A stretch of DNA of 64,000 nucleotides from Asterias rubens (taxonomy: Eukaryota > Echinodermata > Asteroidea > Forcipulatida > Asteriidae): the NCBI RefSeq assembly GCF_902459465.1, contig NC_047065.1:5576309-5640308 (forward strand). The letters are read 5' to 3'. The notes beneath the pieces are model-generated. The model did not search any database. It was not told the DNA's origin and saw only the letters and a program-made list of their open reading frames with translations. A program made the translations under genes and the position numbers. Shown here piece after piece: positions 43,986 through 55,361 of the stretch. Position 1 is the first letter of the stretch; the number at the start of each line of letters is the position of its first letter.

Positions 43986-44929
43986 CTTCGAACTTTTAGG
44001 AGCTCGATTTCCAAGAACTAATGTACTTTACTTAGACATTTTTGTATTCATGACTACAAAACTAGACCAAAAATGTCACTGTGTCCGTGCATAGTCAGTA
44101 CACATTCCCTACACAAGTAACTTGTGTTCAATGCAAAGTCTATGGACAAAAGTGCAACATGAAACAGCTATCCCCCCTCAGACGAACCGTCATTGTTTCA
44201 CATCTTTTGTTCCCTCTAATCCTCTTCAGCCAGGTTGAGAACACACTCAATTTACTACACTTCAATACTCACCTAAATCAATTATTCAGAACGGGTGATT
44301 ATTGGCCGGATTCAATCGATGTGTGGGTAAAAAAATTGTCTCGGCCTCGGCTTTGCGGCCATCACAATGTGTTTGTGCAGCATGCAGCAGCAGCATATGA
44401 ATACACAAGAGATCGAGAGCGCAACAACAAAACAGATCCGATTATTTCATTCAACTTCGACGATTCAACTCCGCCCCCTCGTGGTAACGGTGCGAATGGT
44501 ACCCCGACCCTGCACATGGTTACACGCATATTTCTATAGCTATGGATCCGCATTATGTTTAGGGGGACAGACTAGGTGCTTTGATGAAGTGACAATTTTT
44601 AGCGTCTCATAGAAACGGATGGAAACTGTCATCGGCATGATCATAAGCCGTGGGTCTCGAAGTCTGGGAATTCATTAAATTCATTGTATTTTTATTAAAT
44701 TGCCTGATTTGCATTAAAGCACATACGCTAGCGTGTAAAGAAAAGTGTTCAGGCATTGATGTAGTAAAGTCACTTTGTAAACTTTCTTGAGCAACCTGTC
44801 AACTGCTGAACCATGACAGAGCATGGAGAACTAAATATATTCCTCCATTTATATGAACAACAGAGCAAGTGTCTGATCTTATGAATGATTGGATATTGCT
44901 TTTTTGTTCGGTACCGAATTTCAAAAGAG

Positions 44930-45126
44930 GTTCCCTTTTCGAAACCACGGCTTCCGGCTTTGTTCGGCTTTAGGTTCCGTGCTCTCGTAAGCCTGAACGC
45001 CGCTCTGCGCAAAGCACGCGCAGTATTTGTCAAGTCATGGAGCTTGCTATAAATACAACCGCGGGCCAGCCAGCTAGCCTGAGCCGAAACCAAAGCCGAA
45101 GCCGTGGTTTCGAAAACTTTGTTGCG
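44930..45126. mobile_element. Small foldback element upstream of the ANKAR-like gene
   Basis: TTTTCGAAACCACGGCTTCC faces GCCGAAGCCGTGGTTTCGAA, with CCGGCTTTGTTCGGCTTTAG and CTGAGCCGAAACCAAAGCCG inside. Confidence 0.82.
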
Positions 45127-45402
45127 CGTACAACTACTTCTGATAGCGCCCTCTTTTGAATCAATATCATCCTACACTTCGCGTTAGTTTAGACTGAACA
45201 TCATTCTGACCATTAAATTAATTATAGCCCAGCTTCTTTAAAAGGAATGTTTGAAATCGACCAACTGGAAATAACGAGCATTAATACAGGCTGATGATAG
45301 ACGGTCGTATCGGCATTGAACTAGCATCTACAAAAACTAATTTGTATTCCTAATTTATTATAATTATTATCTACCCCCATAATGCAGCACGCTAGGTACA
45401 TT

Positions 45403-45774
45403 TTAAAGCCATATACACTTTCAAAGTTAAAAGATTTACAAATAATTTACAGGGTTTACAGAAGGTAATGGTGAAATAATTCTCTTGAAATATTGTTTCA
45501 TGAAATGCTTTACTTTTTGAGAAAACATTAAAACAATATCAATTCTCGATAGCGAAAATTACGGATTTATAGTATTAGTAAACACAATGTCATGACACGG
45601 TGAAGAAGAAACGCGCGGAAACAAGGGTGGGTTTTCCCATTATTTTCTCCCGACTCCGATGACCAATAAATTGAGCATACATTTTCACAGGTATATTATT
45701 TTATATATAAGTTGTGATACACGAAGTGTGGGATTAGGACAATACTGTTTACCGAAAGTGTATAGTGGCGTCAA
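45403..45774 (+). mobile_element. MITE family C copy
   Basis: TTAAAGCCATATACACTTTC to GAAAGTGTATAGTGGCG; the right TTAA is lost. Confidence 0.88.
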
Positions 45775-46385
45775 GTGCATTGCATCATCTAATAACAATT
45801 GTTGATGTATGGTTTTGTGAAATGTTTTTTGTTTATTTATTTATTTCTCAATGGTGGGAATTAGTTAATTACGGGCTTGTTGGTTCTGCATGTAGCAGAG
45901 TTGATGTTGTCGTTGCTAAGGCTGGGTTTGCTGGAAAGAGGTCTACCGACGGAAGAAAACAAAATCACTTTCCCGTGCACTCCCTGTTAAATATTCCCTA
46001 AAATAGTGCCCTTTATACTTGGCGTTTAAAGTTCCCTTTGTATATACCCTAAAATATATTGAGCATGATAATAATATACACGCACGCTGTGACAATGATT
46101 CATGTAGCTTAGGGTGATGTGCTATTTGTATAACTGCATTCAAGCGTCAACCAGATGTGGGAGGGTTCCATAGCCTTTAATTATTGTTGTTGATGGTGAA
46201 ATTTATGCAAACTAGTTGAATGGACAAAATCACCCGCACTGCGATAAAACATTTTGCACATTATTTTACATAATTATGCAAATTTAAGCGGTAGTTTTGC
46301 GTTTATGTTGCTCTCTCTGCGCAGGAATTTGAGGTTTTGATAGTTTCTATGGTAGCTGCTTGTTTCTGGCTGGATTAAAAGACAC

Positions 46386-46536
46386 TGGGGCCGATTTCAC
46401 AAAAAGTTAGGACCAGTCCTAACTTAGGACTAGTCCTAGGAGATATACAAATTACATGGATAGTCCTAAGTTAGGACGAGTAACTGGTCCTAACTCGAGA
46501 TAAGACTAGTCCTAACTCTTTGCGAAATCCACCCCT
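46386..46536. mobile_element. MITE family F, copy 1
   Basis: GGGGCCGATTTCACAAAAAG to GCGAAATCCACCCC; interior made of CCTAACTTAGGACTAGTCCT-type palindromes. Second copy 61617-61766. Confidence 0.9.
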
Positions 46537-46903
46537 GGACACTGTTGGTAATTGTCTAATTAGTCTTCTCACTTGGTGTATCTCAACATATGCATAAAAT
46601 AATAAACCTGTGAACATTTGAAGTGGTCGTCGAAGTTGCGAGATAATAATGAAAGAAAAAACACCCTTGTCACACGAAGTTGTGTGCTTTCAGATGCTTG
46701 ATTTCGAGACCCCAAATTCTAAATCTGAGGTCTCGAAATCAAATTCGTGGCTATTACTTTTTTTCTCGAAAACTACATCACTTTAAAAGGAGCCTTTCTC
46801 ACAATGTTTTATACTATCAACCTCTCCCCATTACTTGTAATCAAGAAAGGTTTTATGCTAATAATTATTTTGAGTTATTACCAATAGTGTCCACTGCCTT
46901 TAA
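46534..46903 (+). mobile_element. MITE family A copy
   Basis: CTGGACACTGTTGGTAATTG to GTGTCCACTGCCTTTAA; its left end abuts the family F element, with the TTAA lost. Confidence 0.88.
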
Positions 46904-47349
46904 GACTCTAGTAATATGTTATTTCATTTCTACAAAAAAAACATCTCGCAAAATACACCTCATTTTGAATACATTTTCTGAGCTTGTTTCTGGTTTGTTG
47001 TTATAAATTCCCTGAGCACCATCGTTTGTAAATGCGTCCGTTGTCGGTGCTGTTTGTTCTGTTACTGATATCATTTATTTATTTATTGAAATCAATTCTC
47101 AACAAAACGATACACACCACTCTTCAAAACCTGAACGCCAAAGGAGGATAAACACTTAGGAAACGGAGATGCAGTTGCACCATATAAAACAAACAATGAT
47201 ATTTTTGTACTCAAGCTCGGCCAAAAACTCTATGGAATAATTTATAAAATAAACGAAACCTGACGTTTCGATCATAATACTCAGAGTGTCTTCAAGATCT
47301 AACCGGTTTCTTAAACTATAACAACCATTTTATTTTACAGACAAACCAG

Positions 47350-47677
47350 TTAGAGGCACTATGCACATGTTTGGTAATGTACAAAATATATATCCGCATT
47401 AAAACTTACTTTCTAAAGAGCAATGGAGAGCTGTTTATAGTATACAACATTGTGGGAAACGAGTCCCTTTTAAGTAACGTATCTTTTAAGGAGGTAATTT
47501 CTCACACACAAAAACAAAAATACTTTTTGCGAAGCCTTTTATTTCTTATTTTTTCTTTCTAATTTTTTTTAAAACTCGTTGACTGATTGAGCAAAACACT
47601 ACACAGGGCTGTTATTGTATGCAGGTGTTTTGCTCCAGCAAGTTTTTGAAAACTAAGAACTATCAAACGTGTCCAGT
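47350..47677 (+). mobile_element. MITE family A variant, diverged
   Basis: GAGGCACTATGCACATGTTT to GAACTATCAAACGTGTCCAG, related to 11745-12035. Confidence 0.6.
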
Positions 47678-47746
47678 ACAAAACAAATACAAATAAAGAC
47701 AAGTTAATTGTGTGTTTATTTTGTTTTGTTTCTGCATTTGTTACGT

Positions 47747-48147
47747 TTAAAGGCAGTGGACACTATTGGTAATTACTCAAACTAATTATTAGCATAAAAC
47801 CTTACTTCTTCGTAACGAGCAATGGGGAGAGGTTGATGGTATAAAACATTGTGAGAAACAGCTCCCTTTGAAGTGGAGTATAGTTTTCGAGAAAGAAGTA
47901 ATTTTCCACGAATTTGATTTCGAGACCTCAAGTTTAGAAATTGAGGTCTCGAAAGCAAGCATCTGAAAGCACACAACTTTGTGTGACCATGACAAGGGTG
48001 ATTTTTTTTTCTTTCATAGTTATCTCGCAACTCCGACGACCAATCGAGCTCAAATTTTCATAGGTTTGTTATTTCGTGTATATGTTGAGATACACCAAGT
48101 GAGAAGACTGGTCTTTGACAATTACCAATAGTGTCCACTGTCTTTAA
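47747..48147 (-). mobile_element. MITE family A copy
   Basis: TTAAAGGCAGTGGACACTAT to GTGTCCACTGTCTTTAA, TTAA both sides. Confidence 0.92.
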
Positions 48148-48458
48148 GTATTTTGTTTACCGTCTGGGCATTTCTGTTCACAAAGGCATTGGCAATAATG
48201 CCGCATGATTACAAATAATTTAACATGCTTAAGTTGTCGGCAGACAACCCTATTTGAACCTAACCGCCAGCGATTTGTTTTTAATATGCCATACTCTTTC
48301 AACCGTCATCTAAAAGAAAATGAACGCCTCGAGCAGAAGGCTCTCTAAGTGTGAGTCCATTATTAGTTCTGGTCTTTCCGTTTTCCAAATAATACCTTTT
48401 TTTTTTCATTTTCAACTCGCACATTTGTCAGCTTCCATGACACTATAAATCAATCAAC

Positions 48459-48615
48459 TTAAAGGCAGTGGACACTATTGGTAGTTGTCAAAGACCAATC
48501 TTCTCACTTGGTGTATCTTAAGATATGCATAAAATAACAAACCTGTGAAAATTTGAGCTCAATTGGTCGTCAAAGTTGCGAGATATGAATGAAATGAAAA
48601 ACACCCTTGTCACAT
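48459..48615 (+). mobile_element. MITE family A, left 40 percent
   Basis: TTAAAGGCAGTGGACACTAT to AACACCCTTGTCAC, then cut about 190 bp before the retrotransposon coding region. Confidence 0.85.
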
Positions 48616-49229
48616 TTAACAATTTATAACAACAATTTACACACAATTAAAGGCAGCAATATGGCAATAATATGGCACACACTGTGATCTCAATTTTCAT
48701 AAAATAACAAATTTACACAATTCCCTGATGATTAGCAAATTTTTGGTTTCAAATGTTCGATAACGATGAAAACTGGAAGATAACATTGCTCCTCTTCGTG
48801 ACGAGCTACAACTCAACCCATGTCTCGGTCAGATCCGCGGTAGCTTCTCTTCGTACCTGTCGGCCTTCCGCAAAGGTTGTTTTTACTCTCTGCTCGCGGA
48901 TGAATCCTTTTACCATTCGCCGTTCCGGTGTGGTTTGCGTTCCTTTGTCTGCGAAGCGGGGGTCCACGGGCGGGATGATTTCACTGGCAGGGAGAGATGA
49001 AGCCTCCGATGTCTGTGGTGACCCGGGCGGCCTGTCCATGAACAGCATACCGCGCGGTTTCCCTTTCGTCGCAACTCTGTCGGGGGAAGCATCGGGCGCA
49101 GCCGTGAAAGTGGGTGGAGACGGAGAGCTGGGGCGTAGGGGGGAGATCCGAGTAGGGTAGAGTGACAGCGTGTCTTCTTCAGCTACCAATGGAGCAGTTT
49201 CCACGTCCACTATTGTGACAGGGGGCGTA

Positions 49230-49556
49230 CTAGTCGGAGGTGTGGACTTGGCGGGGCCCTCGGAGGTGACCAACATACGGGCAGCTGGGGGTGTCTGCTC
49301 CGGTCTCTCTTTCTTCGCATATCTGGCGGCTTTCACACAGATGAGACGGATGAAACCTGGCGTAATGCCGGTTTATCGTTTCCCGTCTCGTTGCTTTGTA
49401 ATGGCATCTCCTGCAGTACAGATACATAATCGGGCCGTGGTTTTCCTTGATATGTCTCCACAACCCTTGGCGCTGACCTAACCCATCACTGCATTCGTCG
49501 CATCGGAACCGTCTTGGTTTGAAGGGTCTTCCTCCTCTTCCTCCTCTTCCTGACAT
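49230..49556 (-). CDS. C2H2 zinc-finger ORF downstream of pol
   Basis: First ATG at 49556 (MSGRGGRGG), 116 bp after the pol stop. Two CxxC-12x-HxxxxH fingers (CDEC...HIKENH; CRRC...HYARFH) and an RGG/Arg-rich N-terminus. It occupies the place where env sits in retroviruses. Function unknown; DNA or RNA binding is only inferred. A second open frame, 48806-49336, rich in Pro, Ser and Thr (SPLRPSSPSPPTFT), overlaps its end and may be the true continuation after another frameshift. Confidence 0.65.
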   Translation of the reverse strand: MSGRGGRGGRPFKPRRFRCDECSDGLGQRQGLWRHIKENHGPIMYLYCRRCHYKATRRETINRHYARFHPSHLCESRQICEERETGADTPSCPYVGHLRGPRQVHTSD

Positions 49557-49671
49557 ACTTTGTACACTCTTTCTATAGTTAACTCTATCTGTAGACACAT
49601 AAACCGAAAAAGGGTTGGTTATTATTACATTGCAACCCTGACAAAACACAACAAATCAAATAACCAGCAAA

Positions 49672-50390
49672 CTACCGATACCGAACCGGTAGTCTATGAT
49701 CCCGCACAGGGTATCGCCTAGGGGGACACTCTATTGAGGGTGTGGTCCCTTCCAACACTTCCCCAGAACTATCAACTGTTGCTGGTGCCGTCTCCTCTAC
49801 AAAGAATTCCTCTGCCACACTGGGAGACTCTAAGGGGTCAATAGACTGAGGAGTCCCTGACTCCACAACCATTACCTCATCTTTCCTTTCCCATGACTCC
49901 CGTTCCCTTCCAAGGTATGGTTTCAATCGGTCCGCATGGACAACCTTACATTTACCACCCTTCTTTAACTGAATGCGGAAAGTAACATCAGACAACTGTT
50001 TGATTACCAACCACGGACCCTCCCAACGCAACTGAAGTTTTGGCGTCAGGTACCTTTTCTTGGCTGGGTTAAAGAGCCACATGAAGTGCCCTTCCTTTAG
50101 CCCATGGTCTGATGCCCTTCTATCATAGTCTTTGTTTTGCCGTTGGGCACTCTTCCCAAGACATTGTCGAGCTCTCTCATGAGCTCGCCTCATATTCTGC
50201 CGCAAACTCTCTGCGAAATCTGTCCCAATACCGTCCTCCACATCGCCACACTCAACCAACAAATCAACCGGAAGGCTCACCTCCCTACCCAACATCATCA
50301 TATTTTGGGATTCCCCAGTAGATTCGTGGGGAGTGCAACGGTACGCAAAAGTTGCGTACGGAAGACACTCATCCCAATCTTTTGCATTCT
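49672..50390 (-). pseudogene. Integrase C-terminal part, shifted frame
   Basis: Continues integrase after the frame break: ECLPYATFAYRCTPHESTGE, then WLFNPAKKR, LQLRWEGPWLVIKQL and VVHADRLKPYLGRE, the usual Ty3/gypsy GPY-type end, followed by an acidic tail and a PPRRYPVRDHRLP end. Stop at 49672. Confidence 0.85.
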
Positions 50391-52931
50391 TTTGGGGTCG
50401 ACGAGCACCGCTACCATGTTTACCAGAGTCTTGTTGAACCTCTCCACCATCCCGTCGGACTTCGGATTGTAGGCAGTTGTACGGGTTTGGGTGATGCCCA
50501 ATACACGGCACATCTCGCTGAAAACACAAGACTCGAAATTGCTACCCTGATCAGAATGTAACTCTTGCGGGACCCCAAATCGGCAGACAAACTCATTTAC
50601 CAACTTCAGTGCTACTGTACCTGCTGTCGCATCTGGCAGCGGGTAAGCCTCCATCCACTTATTACAATAGTCCCCTACCACCATGATCCATTGATTGCCA
50701 CTGTCCGACCTCGGCAGTGGCCCGAGCAAGTCTATGGCCACTCTCTCCATAGGGACACCCACACGATATTGTTGGAGGGGAGCCCGCCTCTTTCTGGCGG
50801 GTGACTCCCTTTTTGCGCACAAGTCACAACTCCTCAAAAAGGACCTTATGTCTGCTGACATACCGGGCCAGAAATACCGATACTTCACTTTGGCCATCGT
50901 CTTATGGACACCCAAATGCCCACTCAACTGCCCTCCATGTAACTCGCCCAATACTTCTTCTCTGAACTGCTTAGGGAGAACAAGTCGCAACCTCACCGAA
51001 TCACCGGTATCTGACTCCCATTGTCTATACAAGAGACCCTCTTTAACCACTAACTGCTTCCACACAGACCAATACGCCTTGTGACTCTTCGGAAGATGAG
51101 ACACTTCCTTCCATTCAGGACGATTCTCACCCCTTCCTTTCAGCTTGACCACCCATCCAACAATGTCATCCTCCATCTGTGCTTCTCTTAAAACTTCTGA
51201 GGACAAGACTGGTTGAACCACAACACCCCTGACTTTGGGATCTTCCCTTTGAGGAAGCACCTGTTGGACCATAGAACTATTTTGGTCATCAACGGTTCCT
51301 TCATCTCTACCACATTGCTTGCATTCCCGCCGGGACAACGCATCAGCATTTCCATGCTTCTTGCCCGGCCTATGCTCAATCTGAATGTCACATTCGGAAA
51401 CCACTTCCATCCACCTTGCCAACTGGCCCTCCGGGTTCTTAAACTGAAACAACCAACGAAGCGCAGCATGGTCGGTTCTCACCTTGACCTTTCTACCATA
51501 CAAGTACTGTTTAAAGTGCTTCAAGTAAACCACAACAGCAAGCAACTCACGACGGGTAACGCAGTAGTTCCTCTCCGGCCTGCTGAGTTTACGACTAGCA
51601 TATTCCAAGACCTTCTCATTCCCTTCCTGGACTTGGGACAACACCGCCCCGATACCATCACCGCTTGCATCGGTGTCTAAGATGAAATCTTGGTTTGGAA
51701 TTGGATAGGGCAATACAGGTGCAGTAACGAGCATACTTTTCAACTCCTCGAAAGCACCCTGACAAGACTCATCCCATATAAAATCTCGTGACTTCTCGGT
51801 TAACGCATGCAGAGGACTGGCTATCCCTGCAAACCCACGGATGACTTTCCGATAATAAGATGCAAGACCCAAGAAACTTCTTACATCTTTCACACACCTT
51901 GGAACAGGCCAATCAGCCACCGCCTGTACCTTTTGCGGATCTGTGGCCACACCCTCTGTAGACACTATGTGCCCTAGGTAAGCTACTGACTGTCGGAACA
52001 AATGGCACTTGCTTGGCTTCAACTTCAACCCTGCCTGCCCGAGTCTCGCAAACACCACTCTGAGACGCTCTATCATCTCGGTCACTGACTTCCCAAAAAC
52101 AATAATGTCGTCCAAATAAATCAAAAGAATGTCCCATTGCAGACCTGCCATGACTTTCTCCATGAGCCTCTCAAAAGTTGCTGGTGCATTACAAAGGCCA
52201 AATGGCATGCACTTCCAGCGATACAGCCCATTTCTCACAACAAAAGTTGACTTCTGGCTTGCCTCCTCGTCAAGTGCAACTTGCCAATACCCCGAAGCAA
52301 GATCTAGGGTCGAGAACCACTTTGCCCCACCCAAGGCATCAAATGTTTCGTCAATGCGTGGGACCGGGTATGCGTCTTTAATGGTGACTGCATTTAATCT
52401 TCTATAGTCGACACAAAAACGCTTCGTCCCATCCTTCTTACCCACAAGAACAACATTCGAGGCCCAAGGACTATCTGATGGCTCAATCACACCTCTCTTT
52501 TCCAAGTCACGGACTTGCCTGTCTATCTCTTGCTGATTACAGTAAGGTTGACGTCTTGGCCTCTCTTTGATAGGCCTAGCATCACCCGTTTGTATATGGT
52601 GTCTAACATCCTCTGTTCGACTAATATCATGGTCACCACTGGAAAAGACATCACGGAAATCACACAAGCATTTCTTTACCTTCTCGTGGTACTTTGAGTC
52701 AACACTTGCAGTGCCTCTCTCATATAAGTCACTTAAAAAACCAGGAACTGCCAGTGGTGGGTCTGCTATCAACCCGGGGTTACCTTCTATCAAATCATGC
52801 TCAACTTGGCAAATCACACCAACAGTCGTTCCCTTTCGGGCAACTCTCTGTTCCTTACGAGGATTAAACACTCGCAGTGGAACAATGTCGTTCCCTGCCT
52901 CTACCAACGATCTGGCCAGTACCAATCCTTA
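50298..52931 (-). pseudogene. Pol (RT, RNase H, integrase), frame-broken
   Basis: Frame open from about 52931 after an in-frame TAA. Reverse transcriptase: VVLVGKKDGTKRFCVDYRRL, MPFGLCNAPATF, catalytic YLDD. RNase H: LDTDASGDGIGAVLS, TDHAALRWL. Integrase: zinc-binding H-H-C-C (HLGVHKTM...CDLCAK), core DLLGPLP, LHSDQGSNF and MVERFNKTL. Similarity leaves this frame near 50385 and continues in the 49672-50529 frame, so a one-base indel in a short A-run has split integrase. No restored reading is given. Confidence 0.88.
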
Positions 52932-52954
52932 CTTTGCCAGTTCACCACCACTCT

Positions 52955-54772
52955 CTAAAGGTTCACTAGGGCTGGACCTGCAAAAAGATTACTTCTCTTC
53001 ACTATGGTACCAGTGACAACTGCCTCATAGCCAGCAGGAATCACCGTGTTTTCAAGAACAACCACACGACCAACAAACGGTTCCCCGACACTGCTGGTAC
53101 ATTGTATGTCCTCACCATTCAAACTCCACCTCTTAGTTTGAAAATCTAATTTCCCACCTGTGGGTACAAGGAAATCCATCCCTAAGATTCCAGGACAACG
53201 CATCTCTGTGAAAATTGCCCTGACCGACTGGGTGGTTCGACCAATCTGAATTTCTACCTCAGCGATGCCCAGTACTGAAAGTGGACTGCCATCCACTTGT
53301 CTCACCTGTATGCTTCCCTCTCCCAAAAGGGGTCTTCGCTCCTTAGGAATTTTGTAGTAAACCTCACTGCTGATTAGAGTGTCGGTTGACCCAGTGTCAA
53401 CCAGAAATCGACAATCTGAGGCCCTGACTAGCCCATCTACAAAGAAACCATAACGGGGATCAACACTCGACTTAGGCAGATTTATCACTCTTTGCCCATC
53501 TTCTACCTTTCTTCTCTTATCGTCCACTATTGAGTTGCCATTGTATTGCCTCTTGGACCCTCTCCGACTTCCAGTCGCCCCGTGGGTCCACCGTGTGGCT
53601 GGTTGCCGTTTCTTTGGGGGTTCCTTGCATTCTCGGGCAAAATGACCTTTCTTGTCACAATTGAAACATTTCCAATCTTTCCCCTTGCCTCTCGCAAACT
53701 TTTTCCTCTCTTGGGGGAACTCTTCTGCCTGAGCAGGCAATTCAACCGACTGACCTGAAAATCGTCCCAGCAAATCAACCATTGTCTTTAAAGTCTGAGC
53801 CTGCAACTCCAAATTGGCCTCCATCTTCTCTACTCTCTGATCCAGACCAGAGTCTATTGCCCTCGCCATCTTAGGAGGTTTACCATCAAGTATCCTCTGC
53901 TGCTCCACCTTTTCAAAGTTATCAGTCTCAAGAGCAGCCCGGATCGCCTCGTCCAGATTCTTCGGGCGGGCCAGGTTAATACCCTCCCTTACTGACCGAC
54001 TATCAACTGCATCAAGAAAATGATTCTTGGCCAACCTCTCACGAGACTCCTCTTGGATCTCAGGGTACGCTCTAAGCGTTAACTCATGGATAGCCTGACC
54101 AAGCTCTTGCAGGCTCTCCCTCGGCCCTTGCCGACGATGCCTCAGCTCTACCATATAGTTCTCGCTCTGTCTTCCAGAACCAAATCTCCTCTCTAGTAAT
54201 TTAACCAATTCACCATAGGTACGCTTGTGACCAGGGAAAGCGTCTCCCAAAATAATTCTGAGAGCATTTCCCTGAAGGCTCGCTGACAAATACCTCGCTG
54301 ATTGCTCTTCATTCCACCCGTTGACCTCTCGACATGACTCGAAATGTCGGTGATATTCTCGCCACCAAACTTTGCCACTATACCTATCAGGGGTGATATT
54401 TGGGCGCCGATTCTTACGCTCCAACATCTTACCCTCTTCTACAACACAAACGTTCGACTTCTTTAAAGGCACTGTACCCGTTACAGCTGAACTCATCACA
54501 GGAAGCACTCTTCCCTCAGCAGAATTGTTAGCCACTCCATTTGGACTTTTCAACCTCTTTAGACTAACCACATCTGTGTCCTTCATAAATGGATTTGTAC
54601 TCTGTCTACCCTGTTCCATAAAACTCTGATTAGACACAAAAGACTGTCCATCCTTGTCAACAGAAAAAGCCTCAGCAGGGGCGGGTGTCTCTGAAACATA
54701 GCCTCTTAGGGGGGTACTCTCTCGATCTCCCATCGCCCTATCTTTCATCAGGGGCCTCACCTGGGAGGACAT
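52955..54772 (-). CDS. Gag-protease of Ty3/gypsy element
   Basis: The frame is open from 54874, but its first ATG (MSSQVRP) is at 54772, giving about 605 aa. It has a gag capsid-like region (WWREYHRHFESCREVNGW, ARYLSASLQGNALRIILG, FLDAV), a CCHC zinc knuckle CFNCDKKGHFARECKEP for nucleic-acid packaging, and an aspartic protease with FLVDTGSTDTLIS and ILGMDFL. It ends at a stop just where sequence similarity to the linker before reverse transcriptase would continue in another frame. Confidence 0.88.
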   Translation of the reverse strand: MSSQVRPLMKDRAMGDRESTPLRGYVSETPAPAEAFSVDKDGQSFVSNQSFMEQGRQSTNPFMKDTDVVSLKRLKSPNGVANNSAEGRVLPVMSSAVTGTVPLKKSNVCVVEEGKMLERKNRRPNITPDRYSGKVWWREYHRHFESCREVNGWNEEQSARYLSASLQGNALRIILGDAFPGHKRTYGELVKLLERRFGSGRQSENYMVELRHRRQGPRESLQELGQAIHELTLRAYPEIQEESRERLAKNHFLDAVDSRSVREGINLARPKNLDEAIRAALETDNFEKVEQQRILDGKPPKMARAIDSGLDQRVEKMEANLELQAQTLKTMVDLLGRFSGQSVELPAQAEEFPQERKKFARGKGKDWKCFNCDKKGHFARECKEPPKKRQPATRWTHGATGSRRGSKRQYNGNSIVDDKRRKVEDGQRVINLPKSSVDPRYGFFVDGLVRASDCRFLVDTGSTDTLISSEVYYKIPKERRPLLGEGSIQVRQVDGSPLSVLGIAEVEIQIGRTTQSVRAIFTEMRCPGILGMDFLVPTGGKLDFQTKRWSLNGEDIQCTSSVGEPFVGRVVVLENTVIPAGYEAVVTGTIVKRSNLFAGPALVNL

Positions 54773-55135
54773 AACACACGACGGCCAACCCGTCGCTCCG
54801 CCTACAACACATGCGTAGATCGGTGCAGTCACCGACCAGCTCGCGCACGCGCCGTCGCATAACTTCTTAAACACCTAGTAAATGCACTGACCGTCACAAT
54901 ATGTTTGCGCTTACGTTGATAACTTGCCAGGATAAGTGGGGACATTCAGACAAGGGTGATTGATTGTTGGCTGAGTGCTGATCGGACACAAATGTGTTAT
55001 CAGAAACAACTAAAAACCTCACTAAAGTTGGGGACGGCCAACACCACAGCTGCGAGCGAGTTTCAACTTTTGACAATTCTTTGAAAGAAGGAACTTCTAT
55101 ATAGCTGAGTGCTGCTTGTTTAGGAGTGTATAATA

Positions 55136-55361
55136 ATGGGTTGCCTTCTCAAAAGTGTTGATTTGGTTGTTAAAATCTTTAAAGATGGCGGCCGTATTGG
55201 TTGGCTTGGTGTTACGGGTTTATTCTCGGTTTGGGTTGTATGGATTGGTATGATTAAGGGCCTTGCTCTGATGTTACCGACGCTACAAGAACAGTTCAAT
55301 GCTTCAACTTGGTTGGTTGGATGGATGATTGCTATTACTGACGCCAGTTTTGAGTTTTCAG
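55136..55361 (+). CDS. SLC16-like exon 1
   Basis: ATG at 55136 after an in-frame TAA (TAATAATGG). 75 codons plus one base. Confidence 0.78.

Larger units (their letters stand above)
48806..54772 (-). mobile_element. Ty3/gypsy retrotransposon, degenerate, LTRs not found
   Basis: Gag-protease, then reverse transcriptase, RNase H and integrase in Ty3/gypsy order, then a zinc-finger ORF. More GC-rich than the surrounding DNA. Reading frames are broken at the gag-pol junction and in integrase, so this copy looks inactive. I could not see matching direct repeats, primer site or polypurine tract, so the true ends are unknown; they may lie up to about 200 bp beyond either side. Confidence 0.88.

Noticed and set aside
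48806..49160. Plus-strand 135-aa frame at 48753-49160
   Set aside because: Shadow of the Pro/Ser-rich minus-strand frame of the retroelement.
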